Origin: Phallusia mammillata
Lineage: Eukaryota > Chordata > Ascidiacea > Phlebobranchia > Ascidiidae
Length of the DNA stretch: 64,000 nt
Direction: 5' to 3'
Assembly (NCBI GenBank): GCA_003260075.1
Contig: QLIY01000089.1
Coordinates: 163,820 to 227,819 of the forward strand
The position numbers and the translations under genes are program-made. Positions 1 through 12,343 of this stretch are shown piece after piece; within the stretch, counting starts at the first letter, position 1, and each line of letters begins with the position of its first letter. The notes below the pieces were generated by a model, which made no database searches, was not told the DNA's origin, and saw only the letters and a list, made by a program, of their open reading frames with translations.

Positions 1-585
1 AAAAAAAAATACGGACAAAAACAATATGTGTCCCCTTCAGGGAAGGGGACCCATAATGACGAAAAGTCATTCTTAAACGCATACTCACAATAATTGCAAA
101 AGACTACGGTTTTGGTAAAATGTAAAAGCGTGTCACTTTTCCCAACTGTGCCATAACCCTCTCGTAAATTTTATTTTTTAAATATGTTTACTTGTGTATT
201 GCGCAACGAATTACGTGTCACAGCTTACAAGGGTCAAATTTTTCGTAAGTAATGTGGTAGTAATGATAAGCTTGCTGCAAACAATAATGTTGTTGTAGGA
301 GAAGTCAAGAAGCTACAAGACTTGCATGCTACAATTAATTTAAATGTTTTGCAGCTGTAAAAAAACTACTGGGTCGAAATCGACTCCTTCGTATTTCTAT
401 TAACTTATTAATCATGCCGTCACCTTATTCTTTTTAAATGGAAAAAGTGAAATGCTAAAATGCCACAACAAACCGGGCAAATAGATTCACGATCAAACTA
501 AAACTTTGATCGCAAGCTTTAAATTACCCAAAAAACAAACTCTAAAAAAGTTGCCAACATAATGCAGAAAGTCGCAAACACTTAC
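1..585. other. Left edge, no exon recognised
   Basis: AT-rich sequence downstream of the last recognised collagen-gene exon. The terminal exon of that gene could lie here or outside the window. No convincing acceptor followed by an open frame to a stop was found. Confidence 0.4.
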
Positions 586-3500
586 ATCTGTAGGTTCCCC
601 TTGCGGCAATACAGATCTTCTCTACCAGCATTTCCTGAATGGTTGCTATGGCAGTGTAATCATCAACACTGAAGATGAAATCGGTCAAGGGGCTCGAGGC
701 AATTTCCTCAAGTTCAACAAGTTCCGCTTCGCCGACGCCGATCGCAAAGATCTTTGCACCTGACCACAAAGACCCAAACACTACGACAAACCAGTCGAAA
801 AAAGTACAATGGTACCGCTTGTGTTTGTATAAGATAAAATCACAAAACTAGCTTGTCTCGAAATTGACTGGCAAGGGTCCAAAATGCTCGCGGCAACTTT
901 ATAAGCGTCGCTTGTTTACTTATGTTTATGTACCGGCTTTACTGTTCCGCTTGAAACTGCACTTGATTATATCGTACACGATACTCTGTGGCATATGCAA
1001 TGTTTAACAATAAATAGGCGGTTCAACAATCTGGTTACTTAATAAACGTTACCACGCCAAGTTCAAAGGATAAGGAACGTGTGAACATGTGCTGTAAAAT
1101 ATACCAGTGGAATTGTGCAAACGACACTGACCTGCAATACGCAGTTCTTCTGCAGGGATTTTGACGTCATCTTGACTTCTTCCATCAGTGATGACGACAG
1201 CAACCTACACAAAGATAAAATATTTCACACCAATGTTTCACCTCCTTACCGTAAATGTAAAATAACGCAAACATTGTGTACCTTTCTGGAATCCCGACTG
1301 CCTTCTATGTCATTGTAGAGGGCGTGCGCAAACTCAATTGCTTCACCAGTCTCAGTGTTTCCACTTCTGAAGACCAGATTGTCGATTGCATTAAGAACAG
1401 CTTGTTTGCTGGTCGTTTGTGAGAAATCGAACTCCAAGCTAAACACAAATCATTATAGCTCAAGTAAAGCACCGAACGTGATAAACAACGCGCAGTGAAG
1501 GTATTGATCAACATACTGAGCATTGTCCGTGTATTGGATCATCGCAACTTGTGTTCCGTCGTTGCCAACGTTGTGGAAACCGCTGACAACATTCCTCAGG
1601 AATTCTTTCAGAAGAGAAAAACCGTTCATTCCCACCGATGAACTGCCGTCAATGATGAAGGCCAGGTCTGTCATGGCGTCGATGCATCCCGGGCTGCTAT
1701 CACCACGACTCGGGGGCAAACTTGGGGCAACTTAATAAGACCAACCACAGTATGTTAATGTATTTTGAGGTGAGTAAACGACAAGACAGTCGTCTCAATC
1801 CATGGTTCTCGCAAGTCATGCTAATGAACGCAAAATTACAAAAGTATGTGGAATCTTATGGTTCAGTCGATACTGAGATGATTACTGATGGCATATTGGC
1901 AAGCAAAAACCTCAATCGGTGATCACGCCGGAGTTTTAGAATGAAGTTACACGAGTGGAAAATTGTTCATATCTTTACTTTGGTTCATATTATATAACAT
2001 GCCCAGACGTAAAGATAAAACGATAACCAGGCGAAAGGTCAATCCCTGTGGGATTTACAGATATTAAGGCCACTTAGAGCAAATCTAATAACTATTCCCA
2101 TGAACCCTTACATGATGGATTGCATCTTCTCATGCAGTCTAGTTCATTGTCAAATATGTTGCTTCCTCGACAGCGCTTATACGAAAACCAAGAACACTTT
2201 TGAAGCGCACTATTCCAGTAATATTTTCCCACAACACGGTTATCGCCTTCGGGATTGCAGTTTCCCAAAGGCACAGGTTGACTGCAAATGTCATCACCAT
2301 CACCTACTGATGGGTCTCGCGTTGGTTTTGGTGGCAGTGGCAAGCCTACGTTTTAAGTTCATCGCAAGGGATGCATGAATGACAAGTGAGTTTGAATGGC
2401 GTTTAGTGGTTATAGAGGCAAATGTTTGATCAAATACCGTTCGTACGTCAGATGTAGCCGTCGAGTCCAATTAGGGCATCAAAAATAGACAAAAACACTA
2501 TGGTGAGTTGAGAAGCATCTAATCGCTTTATTTTTTTACACATGCACACCTTTGTGACTAAAGATAACACAGGACAACTACATAATTTGAAATTGAAGCA
2601 GTAAATATTGTGATACAAATGATGAAAATTACAAAAAAACACAAAGTTTTGACCAATTACACAGATCGAAGTAATTCTTAAATTAACGCATTAATTGTAA
2701 CGAAAAAACTTTGTTTTGTGTGGTCGCATTCCGTTTTGTTGTGTCAAGTTCGCGCTGCGCTCAATAAATGGCGACTTATTTCTTCACATCGCCTCGCGAA
2801 GGGCCTGAAAATCAAAGTACGCCAAATGTAGTTTCCATTACTTTGAAGTGACGTTTTCATTATTCGCACAATGTTGTGAATTTTTTATATCTTTGCTCGT
2901 AACGACTTTATATTGATTTTGGTGATGAAGCGTTTTCCTTGGCGCATGACTTAGCGAAGAAAAAGCTTTCAGCCCATGAGAGCTAGCGCTATGGGCACGC
3001 GGAGGCGATGTGTTGAAATGGGAATGCGAAATGAGCTCTTACACAATGCCTTGCTTCGGTGAATTTTGCGCGTAAAAGCGAATGCCTGCATACTAAATGC
3101 CAAAGCAAATGCAATATCAGGAAGTATAAGTGTTAGTCGTCTACAAAGAAGCGTCGGTAATTGGTTTATATTACATGAAATTATTTTCAAATTACACTGC
3201 AGCGCATTAAACAAAACACCATGAAAATTCTACTCTAATTTATGCTGAACTTCAAATTTAAAAAGGTTAGTAATCGTATGCTGAAAAAGTTGCATGTTAA
3301 GTGCAACTAAAATGCCATTGATATAGAACTTGTGGTCGGGTGGAACTTGTTTGACGCTGGGGCGAATGCTACCCAAGATGACAGGCTAAGGCCTTCGGTG
3401 GTGACGCTGTTTTAGTCCATGGTGACGTCGAAAACGAGCAACTGCAAGACGAGAAAGAGCACAAGGGAGTTGCGAGTCATCAACAAAGTCTAATAAAGTC

Positions 3501-6500
3501 GCTTGGTGCCACATGACGCCACAAACTGGAGGTCGCAACTCCCGTCTGCTCATTCTCATTTCACCAAAGAATAATTTAACAATCAGGCAACTTAGCTCGT
3601 CAAGAAAATTTACAAGTTTTCTTGCGCCTGCTCGTTTGCGACGTCACGGTGGCACAGCAACGTCAATGGTCGATCGTTAAGAAACACAGCTACTGCGCAC
3701 TACTACGAGAAAACCAAGCATACTTTACTCTGTATCGTTTAACAATCACATATTATAATCTTCCAAACCCAATGCCTGGGATTCGCTCACTTTTACATGA
3801 CGGTTTGACGGGCTTACGGTTCGGTATATCTTGGCACAATGCTCAATCGCACGTTGCCACGTAACTAAAGGTGTCCTATTTTCACCGTTTACACCAACAT
3901 ATTACGAATAAACGTGCAATCACTTACCGGTTGTCACCACAGGTTCACCAGCTTCTGCAAAACATAAACAAATATCGTTTAAGCTTGGTTGAACACAGAT
4001 GTTATGATAAGTTTTACATTCGAAGCAATTACTCGTGCAATTTAAAGCGCATGCAAAAGCAATAAACATGCAGTGCTTCAACGGCAACCATTTACAATAC
4101 AAATTATACTCGGAACACGGAAAAAATATAAAAAAGACAAGAAATAAAAGCATCATATTTTGTAAAGTCAGAAGTATCATACGCTCACAATTTTCTAAAA
4201 ACATGCAACAGGTCACGAAGTCATTCATTTATCGATACGTTTGTCGAGTAAAAAGCAAAATCTACCTATATTAAGTTATTTTTGAAATCGGGAAAACAGA
4301 AGTTAAACAGTTAGGTACCCATGTTACAGAATACAGTATGCTTTTAATTAAACACCACAGTTAAATACAATGGCACCAATTATGTAAACCATACACGGGT
4401 ATAATCATATAAACGAGGTGATTCTAAAATCATAGAGCGTCTAAAATTCAAAAGTATAATACTGGACGCAAGTTGCTGTTACTGTCCACAGGAGCAACCA
4501 ATAAATACAGCTTCCTTGGGATTAAACATATGTTAATTCAAGTTAAAAAACAGACGCTTCCTTACGTGCGTTTGTCGCTACCCATGCAATTAAATGGCTG
4601 ATTCTGACAGCTACGCACTAATTGACAAAGCTGATTGACAACTGCATCATACTTTACCTGCAAGTATTGCGTCGATACCAGCACACGTGTTTTCAACAAT
4701 GTTGGCGATAACGCTTTCCAAGGCTGCAAAATCACCAACATTGAAGACGTGGCCGTTACTGCTGAAATCTAACAACTCTTCGTTGTCGACTTTGTCGCCA
4801 ACACCAACTGAAAACATCATGTGGAAATTGGCTCTTGCATCTTCGATTGCAGCTTCGTTGCGGTCATCACTAGCATCCCCATCAGTCATAGTGATAAGAA
4901 TTTTGAACGATCCATCGCGCATCTCGGGTACGACTTCGTCATTGACAAACTGGATGGCGGTGTATGTCTTAGTGCCAGAACGCATTTGCTCAATGGCTTT
5001 AACTTGCTCCTCGATTTCGCTAATGTTAGTTTCGACGTTTTGGTGAACTTCAATGTTGCTACGTTCTGAATATTGCACTACGTCGACGTGCAAAGGAATT
5101 GAACGCATTCCGGGCTTAAATCGATCAACGGCAAGAAGAATCCAGTCCTTGACACTTACAAACTCTTCTCGACCGATTGAGTCACTTCCATCGACGAGGA
5201 AAACAACATCAACAGGATATTCTTGACATGTGTTCGGGGGTTCTTGGGGCGGTGCTACATTACACAATACACATGCATCAACCTTACCGTGACGAACTGA
5301 AGCACTGGTTCACGCGAGACCAGCAGTTACCGGCAGTTACAAGCTGCACCGGTAATAAGCATCATGCAATGTGAATTTAATCAGTATCAGTGGTTTTACC
5401 ATTCAGCGCACCACAACATTGATACAAAAAATTTCATAGTGGCTGTTTTTTTGGTACCTTTTTATCACAACATAATAAACGGGTAAATATTGTTTGGTTG
5501 ACAGCACCGCACTAAAGCATACTAGCTATATTTGAACAAGCGACATAATATTACTCTTGTATATTATGAGCGCATCAAATTAAGCCCCAAACCCAAAATC
5601 ATTGCTGAAACTGAAGGTTCGCCGGAGACAACTTACCGCATTCTGCAAAACAATATAAAGTGGCATCAGTAAATGATTTTAGTCCAACATAAAATTGTGG
5701 GAATAGTTTTACGTTAACTGTTGGGTTTCATCTAAATTGGATTACCTGCTGGCAGCAGCTCACGCACAATCTCCGCAATGATTGGACGGAGTTGATTGAG
5801 GTCAAGTTCGCCAGGGGGTCCACGGGGGCCTGTTTGACCCTGCGGAAAATAGCATTAGTCAATACTGAACTTATAAAATAGGAAAGCATTAGCATTCCAA
5901 ACCTGTGGGCCTTGTACTCCTGGAACACCCTGTGCCCCATCAGTTCCATCTGATCCATCGGCGCCTGAATCACCCTGTCATCCAAATATTTGCGTGAGGA
6001 AGGCAAAGATCAGTAGACGTGAAAACAACAATGGGCGTTTACCTTTCCACCACGGTTGCCCTGAATGCCAGGTCTACCTGGAACGTCTGACGGTTCACCC
6101 TTCTCTCCTTTGAATCCCCGCTCGCCCTGACATTTACGATCGTTACCGATTTCAATAGATCTGAAAGTATGACCTGAATACCTGTGGGCCTTCTGGACCT
6201 CTCTCTCCACGGAGACCATCTCGTCCAGGGAAACCTTGCTCGCCAGGGACTCCATTCTCGCCCTGCAAATGCCGATCACTTTGGTTTGGTTTCAAGGCAT
6301 TAGGGAGTCATTGTCGTTGAAGTTGAGATTTTACCTCAGTTGAAAAGTAACTACCGAGGGTGTTCACATTTTAGCTTAAACTTATAAAAAGATTCGTTAA
6401 AGTTTAGTGCCCCCCCCCCATTTTACCTCAGTTGAAAAGTAACTACCGAGGGTGTTCACATTTTAGCGCACTTATAAAAAGATTCGTTAAAGTTTAGTAC

Positions 6501-9500
6501 TGTTATATCAGCTGTGTTGTAACATTGTGCCCACACGGTAATGATAGTAGTTTAATCGTATCCGCCCTAAACCGCAGTAAGAGAGGAAACCATTCCATTA
6601 CGACGGAAAGCGTCTGTTCCGTGCAAATGTCAAATCCCACGCACTAACTTTGGACGAATGTGTGACGAACGTGCCGCAGCAAGAGAATCGACGCTTGAGC
6701 AAATCGGTTGATGACCTCACTAAAATATGTAAGCGGCGACGCTAAGGCGGCCTCTGCAGCCGTTTATACCTCTATGATATATTGCGTAGTTTAGCAGTAA
6801 TCGTTTGTCTGATCTGAGCACAGTTTTACCTTTTGTGTGGGCTCATTAGGTATAAAGTTCATTTTGTTTAAACAAACTTTTTTAGGAAAAAGGGCAACAT
6901 GCTGTCAGTTTGCAATTTAAAAATAATCATTTTTTGGTAAACTTACCCTTTCACCGATTTCTCCACGTTCTCCTCTTGGTCCTTGAACACCTTGCGGACC
7001 CTTGAAGGTTAAAAAGGTGCATTAAAATAAAAAACAAAAACAGGACACAGTATTTTACGCTTGACAAAACGATGTGGTTGTTCAATCATGATTACAGGGA
7101 TTACAAAACTCACCCGAGAACCTTCGGCTCCATCGACACCGGGAATTCCATCAGGGCCCTGTAAGTTAGAGCAAACAAATTAGGACCAATTTGGGGTAAA
7201 AAAAAACGCGATGCAATGTGGTCAATTATTATACGTTTACGCTACCTTACTTGGTAGAACTAGAAATAACTGAATAATTGGCTCCTTAAAGTGGCCACAA
7301 AATACTAAAAAACGTGACAAAAAGATGAGGTTATGAAGTAAAATCTTAACCCAAAGTTTATTCTAAAATAAGAACTCACTGGTAATCCAGCAGGTCCCGG
7401 CTGACCACAAAGTCCTTGTCGTCCCTTGTCACCCTGAAACGAAATTATGAGTATAGAATGGTGATGTTAGTGTGTACATGTGAACAAGCCATGTGTATTT
7501 AAACCGGTTTGGTAAGCCAGTGGTGTTAGCTAGGCTATATCCGCGCCAAGAGCTGTTCCATCTTTGCGGTCGCAGCTGTCTTTAAACACATCGTGTCACG
7601 GGGAATTAAATTCGTGGTAGGCTTGGTTCGAATACATGTCTTATTGAAACCTTAACTATAACTGACAATGTTGAATGTATGAACAAACTAACCTCTGGTC
7701 CTAGATCTCCTTTTATGCCTTTTGGTCCAACTGGGCCTTCATTGCCATCATCACCTTCATCGCCCTGGTAAATAAAAAAAGACAACGTAAAATCATTGCA
7801 TACCTTCTAACTAAATATCCAGCATACCTTGACGCTTTCTCCTTTCTGTCCTTTGACACCCTGGGGACCCTCAATACCCTGAAAATCAACATTTTTATTA
7901 TGACATTGACGTTTCCATAAGACACCGACAAAGGGAACTTGTACACACCTGTTCACCAACATCACCTTCGTCTCCCTTGTCGCCCTAAAAATGAATTTGA
8001 AGCAATAAGTTGTTACCTGTTTCAATTCGGAAATAAAATGTCAAAATTACCTTGAGACCTTGTATTCCTTTTTCGCCCACTTCTCCCTTTTGTCCTGTTT
8101 CGCCCTGTAATTATAGTTTGTTTTATTTTTTGCATTACAAAGAAGGGCTTTTAAATAAATCTAATAATGTTTACCCGATCACCGTCCTCTCCGTGATTTC
8201 CATCAACTCCAGATTCACCCTTTTGCCCCTGTACACCCTTTTCTCCTTCATCACCCTGCAAGTAATAAAAAAATCGAGAATGTTTGATATCCTAAAATAA
8301 AACACGCAATCATCGCATACCTTTTCACCCTCAATTCCTGCAATCCCATCAATACCCTAAAAGAAAAAAATGTTACTGTTTGCCAAAACTAAACAAAGAT
8401 TTCGTGTCTACTGGTTAAGCAACTTGGTTATTACAATAAGTGTCGGGTAAAATACGACATACATTGCTATGTTTAGAGGAGATTACATAAGTAACAATAA
8501 GGGGTTTGTTCGCACCGTGAAACCATGGTGTCTAGAGATTGTGCATTGTCAATGTTCCCATCTTTAAGCTGGTTTTTACACCCGCGAATTTAAAGCTGTG
8601 TCAACTTACCGGTGGTCCAATGTCTCCCTGTTCTCCTTGATCTCCCTAAAAGAAATCTTTGTTTAGGATATATCGACCAATAACACTCGACAAAGAGCAG
8701 TTGTTATTTAGCTTGGTCCACAGACAAAGTCGTATTAATCATCTACTGTTTCTAATTTACGGACATTGATTCAACGATTTGGTTACATTTTCTACTTACT
8801 TTATCTCCCTTTTCTCCCTGTAAATAACAAAAACATTTTTAAAGTCTTAAAAACAGCATCAAAATTTCTACTTGAACAGATAAACGCATAGCAATATATT
8901 ATGATTAAATGTTACTTAGATGCGAGGATCAAACTGTCACAATTTAACTTTGATAACTGCGGTAAACAACTGAAAGTTCGTAAAAGTCTACTATTGATTA
9001 ATTGAAGTGTTTATACGATAAATCTTCAAAGGTAAATTAATATATTGTATATGTAGTGATACCTCTTCTCCTTTTAGACCTCGTGGTCCATCAGGGCCAA
9101 CTTCGCCTTTCTTTCCTGGTTCTCCCTTTAAATACACATGGTTGGCTTAATGTGGTAAAACGTTGCAACATCGTGAAATTCATGTTTAAGACACGCCTGG
9201 GCGAAATTGGAAAGCGAACGAACTTTTGCAGCAAGCCTCGTGTGTGGCGACAAAAGCGCCATCAATCAACGCGGCTCAGAAACTCGTGAACGATGACACT
9301 CAAATACAAGGCGTATTGTATGAAATATCTGCGTGGGCGGTGTTAAAATATTCCAAAAAACTTGCTAAAGCCCATCTACCAGAAACGCTTGCAAATTACC
9401 AATGTATCGCAAAAAGAAGCTAATCATTGTTTTCACAGGTAAAGTGTGTTTGCAGTGTGGTAAAAATCAGCGGAACTTTGAGGTTCCACTCATGGTCGCA

Positions 9501-12343
9501 CCAATCTTTTTAAAGATAACAGTTCGAGAGGTGCCCACGCCACTAATGTGTGTTAAAGTACTTTACTTGCGGTATTGTGCAAAACGAAACGCTGAGTGGC
9601 AAGGTTACCGCAGAGAAACCTCGCATGACAAATATTGGCCTAACTCAGTAAGCTTTTATCGCCTTTTCAAAAATTTCGCTTGATAAAATTTGTGCTTTTC
9701 CTAAGCACATAAACACTTTGATGTCGGTCTAATAATTTAAAAACATCCAATACTAAAGGTTACCTTTACAGAAGGTCCTGGTTCTCCTGTTTTGCCGATG
9801 GGCCCGGGGGGTCCAATTGGGAGCTGCAATAAAAGTCAGAGTTCTTTTACAACTGTCATTTACATTTGCCTACAGGGTGTAACACAGTACCAGCATTCAC
9901 GACAGATGTAATTAACATTTCGAAAAAATCATTAAAATCTTACTTCGCATTCACAAGTGCAGTTGTTGCAAGACGGTCCAACAATTGGAGCAGGCCCCCC
10001 CCCCAAAATCATTAAAATCTTACTTCGCATTCACAAGTGCAGTTGTTGCAAGGCGGTTCAGCTTTTCGAGCAGTGCGTGAGTCTGGGCACTAAACGTTAA
10101 TAAATTTGTTAAGTCAGTTAAGTTAGTCAGTAAGATACAAAAACTTAAGTAGATCATAAAAGGAAACCAAGGACGGGTTCTCAAACCATGATCCAGTCCC
10201 GAGGGCACAACTCACCTTCTGCAAAACAAGAACAGGACGGGTTAGAAAATTACTCTTCTCTCTGGTATTTATGATTGTGCAATTTAATATACCTGCAGTG
10301 CGTTGATGAGTTCCGTCGTGGTTTCGTGTGAAGTCATTTCCAAGAAAGACGACCCTTCTTCTCTTCCCACTTTGGCCAAGCTGTTAAGTATACCAGTAGC
10401 CGGGCAGAGGCCTTCGTTCCACGCAACGGTTTGAACGCCGCTGCAATAAAGCAAAAGTTGACTTTAATAATAAAAAAATAAAAATACCCACATATTGACA
10501 AATTTCCAATTTATAAAAAATATTGGGTGCGAGTTATCAAAAGTTTCGACTAACCGCAGAAACTATTTGATGCAATCCTCAAACCGAAAGTCGGTAATTT
10601 GTTCGAAATTAATTCTGACAAGTAACAACAAACAAACACAGGTGGTCAAAACCGTTACCACCCTAAGTTGGCTGTGTGTGGCCTGCGATAACTTAAAACG
10701 GAGAAAGTAGTCCCCCCCCCCAGTTATCAAAAGTTTCGACTAACCGCAGAAACTATTTGATGCAATCCTTAAACGAAAAGTCGGTAATTTGTTCGAAGTT
10801 AATTCTGACAAGTAACGACAAACAAACACAGGTGGTCAAAACCGTTACCACCTTAAGTTGGCTGTGTGTGGCCTGCGATAACTTAAAACGGAGAAAGAAG
10901 CTTGGCTTGTGAAGAATGCATAAAAACCAAATCACTTACTGGCATTCTCTTGTTACAGATATCGGATAGACAACTATCCCAGCCTCGGCAAGACCAGCAA
11001 TCGATGCATCAATATCTTCCATTGTCACATCCGGATGACTTTTGCCGTTTGTCATTAAAATCAGTACCTACAACATTGTAGATGATAATTTGTTATTGCA
11101 GCAAATTTTGGTAATTAAACAAGTTGTAACCTTGCGTGGTGTGGTTGGTGCAATATCATCTAGGATCGGGTCAGGTCGTGGTTGATTACGGAAATTATCC
11201 ACCGTTGTGTTTAGTGCTAAAAAATGACATAGAACTTTTTATTTCAGAGCAAATATTAACTTCAACACCCAGACAGTCACCCCCCCCCCAGGTCGTGGTT
11301 GATTACGGAAATTATCCACCGTTGTGTTTAGTGCTAAGAAAAAAAGACATAGAACGTTTAATTTCAGAGCAAATATTAACTTCAATACCCACACAGTCAT
11401 CTAAGTATACCTTTGTTAAGAAAGGAACCTTCGCCGAGAAAACGCAAGCCGTTTACCCTTTCCAGGATTTCAGCTTGCAAATTCTTTGAACTGGCCGGGT
11501 TTGTGTAATCTTCAAATGAGCTAAGTTCAATGGGATTTTCAATATCGCTGCTAAACTGCAAATGCGAGTGGGTTAGGTTGAAACATTCTTTTCACAAAAA
11601 GTATACCCCCCCCCCCAACGCAAGCCGTTTACCCTTTCCAGGATTTCAGCTTGCAAATTCTTTGCACTGGCCGGGTTTGTGTAATCTTCAAATGAGCGAA
11701 GTTCAATGGGATTTTCAATATCGCTGCTAAACTGCAAATACGAGTGGGTTAGGTTAAAACATTCTTTTCACAAAAAGTATATACTTGTGTTTCGCACCTG
11801 CATTAGGCCAAGGCGTGTTTTGCTTGCGCCGTATTCAATGTCGTCGACTCGGCCAATTTTCCGCACAAGTTTTTTCAGAAATCGCATCATCCTGCCATGA
11901 TGGTCACGGAAGCACGCGCTGCTATCCACAGCTACCATGACGTCATTCACACATGGAGGTGGTGGATCTTCCAAATCTGAAACATGACGGTATCAAAATT
12001 CTTCATGTTACATGAAGCTCAATTTAGTTCCCCCCCCCCCCCCCCCCCCCCCCCCCATCTATTGCGTTTTGCGACTGGTAACCGCCACTTTTTGCTTTAC
12101 CAAACGCACATGACATTTCATTGATATCAATCGATCATTACCTGCGGGTGCATTTTCGCAGCATTTGCATGAACATTCTCCAATCATCGTATCGGGTGGA
12201 ATTGGTTCAACCTCCAAAAGAGGATCGTCGGCAAGAAACATGTTGGTTTTGCCGAGCATGCGGGTTTTCATTTTATGCTTCCGACCGGTCGCATTGCTTC
12301 CGATAAGGAGCAAAACTGCAAATGCCCCCAACAAGGTTTTCAT
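586..12343 (-). CDS. Secreted VWA-collagen-VWA-Kunitz-VWA protein (collagen VI/XXVIII-like), 3' end open
   Basis: Extracellular matrix protein. It starts at ATG 12343 with a signal peptide (MKTLLGAFAVLLLIGSNATG). Exons in order: 12343-12142, 11976-11798, 11555-11411, 11216-11131, 11067-10940 and 10440-10293 (first VWA); 10089-10024 (Cys-rich linker); 17 Gly-X-Y exons from 9823-9764 to 5839-5746; 5254-4658 (second VWA); 3954-3928; 2345-2112 (Kunitz); 1730-1517, 1438-1282, 1204-1132 and 759-586 (third VWA). All splice phases agree. MIDAS is DGSDS in VWA2 and DGSSS in VWA3, but DSSAC in VWA1. VWA-COL-VWA-Kunitz is the layout of collagen XXVIII; a VWA after the Kunitz domain is extra. The last visible exon ends in phase 1 with a good donor, so the stop codon lies in 1-585 or beyond the window. 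Poly-C joints at 11280 and 11607 create false partial copies of two VWA1 exons. Confidence 0.88.
2112..2345 (-). other. Kunitz (BPTI-like) domain exon
   Basis: The exon encodes a Pro-rich linker and one complete Kunitz domain with six cysteines in order: C-S-Q-P, G-N-C-N, Q-K-C-S, K-R-C-R and D-C-M-R-R-C. The residue after the second Cys (P1) is Asn, not Lys or Arg, and FSYKRC replaces the usual Y-G-G-C before Cys4. Trypsin-type inhibition is therefore unlikely; a structural role as in other collagen Kunitz domains is more probable. Acceptor and donor keep phase with the neighbouring exons. Confidence 0.85.
5746..9823 (-). other. Collagen triple-helix exon cluster
   Basis: Seventeen small exons encode Gly-X-Y repeats: 9823-9764, 9125-9063, 8817-8800, 8645-8610, 8356-8321, 8255-8175, 8104-8051, 7984-7949, 7878-7828, 7764-7693, 7433-7380, 7158-7114, 7000-6947, 6262-6182, 6126-6043, 5974-5903 and 5839-5746. 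Most begin with a complete Gly codon, and most lengths are 18, 36, 45, 54, 63, 72 or 81 nt, the multiples of 9 expected of collagen genes. The 51-nt exon ends GESVK before GDEG, and the 84-nt exon contains GEPSDVPG; these are breaks in the Gly-X-Y register. The last exon leaves the helix after GPPGEL and enters a leucine-rich stretch leading to VWA2. Confidence 0.9.
6328..6501. repeat. Direct copies around poly-C (joint)
   Basis: A segment of about 82 bp (6328-6409) recurs after ten C's at 6420-6501, with a few differences including a 4-bp indel. It lies in an intron of the collagen gene. Likely an assembly joint. Confidence 0.8.
9921..10089. repeat. Partly diverged exon copy next to poly-C
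   Basis: The 3' part of the Cys-rich linker exon (CNNCTCECE, real copy 10024-10089) is repeated at about 9944-9993, left of an 11-C tract at 9994-10004. The matching part and flanking intron are nearly identical. Left of that the two copies differ strongly (PAPIVGPS against TARKAEPP). This could be an assembly joint with a diverged allele or a duplicated alternative exon. Confidence 0.7.
10520..10908. repeat. Direct copies around poly-C (joint)
   Basis: About 185 bp at 10520-10709 is repeated at 10722-10908 with scattered substitutions, separated by a short poly-C. It is intronic in the collagen gene. Confidence 0.85.
11173..11399. repeat. Direct copies around poly-C, duplicating part of a VWA exon
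   Basis: About 107 bp (11173-11279) is repeated at 11290-11399. It carries the 5' part of the VWA1 exon 11216-11131. The right copy lacks the exon's 3' end and donor, so only the left copy can be the real exon. Confidence 0.85.
11437..11783. repeat. Direct copies around poly-C, duplicating a VWA exon
   Basis: About 167 bp (11437-11606) is repeated at 11618-11783. The left copy joins a complete exon (11555-11411) with acceptor and donor; the right copy is cut by the poly-C before its donor. Confidence 0.85.
12030..12056. repeat. Poly-C tract of about 26 nt
   Basis: Pure C run in the first intron of the collagen gene. No duplicated flanks were seen here. Confidence 0.9.

Noticed and set aside
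4687..5069. Plus-strand frames of 119 and 82 codons
   Set aside because: Shadows of the VWA2 exon on the other strand, which has clear VWA motifs.
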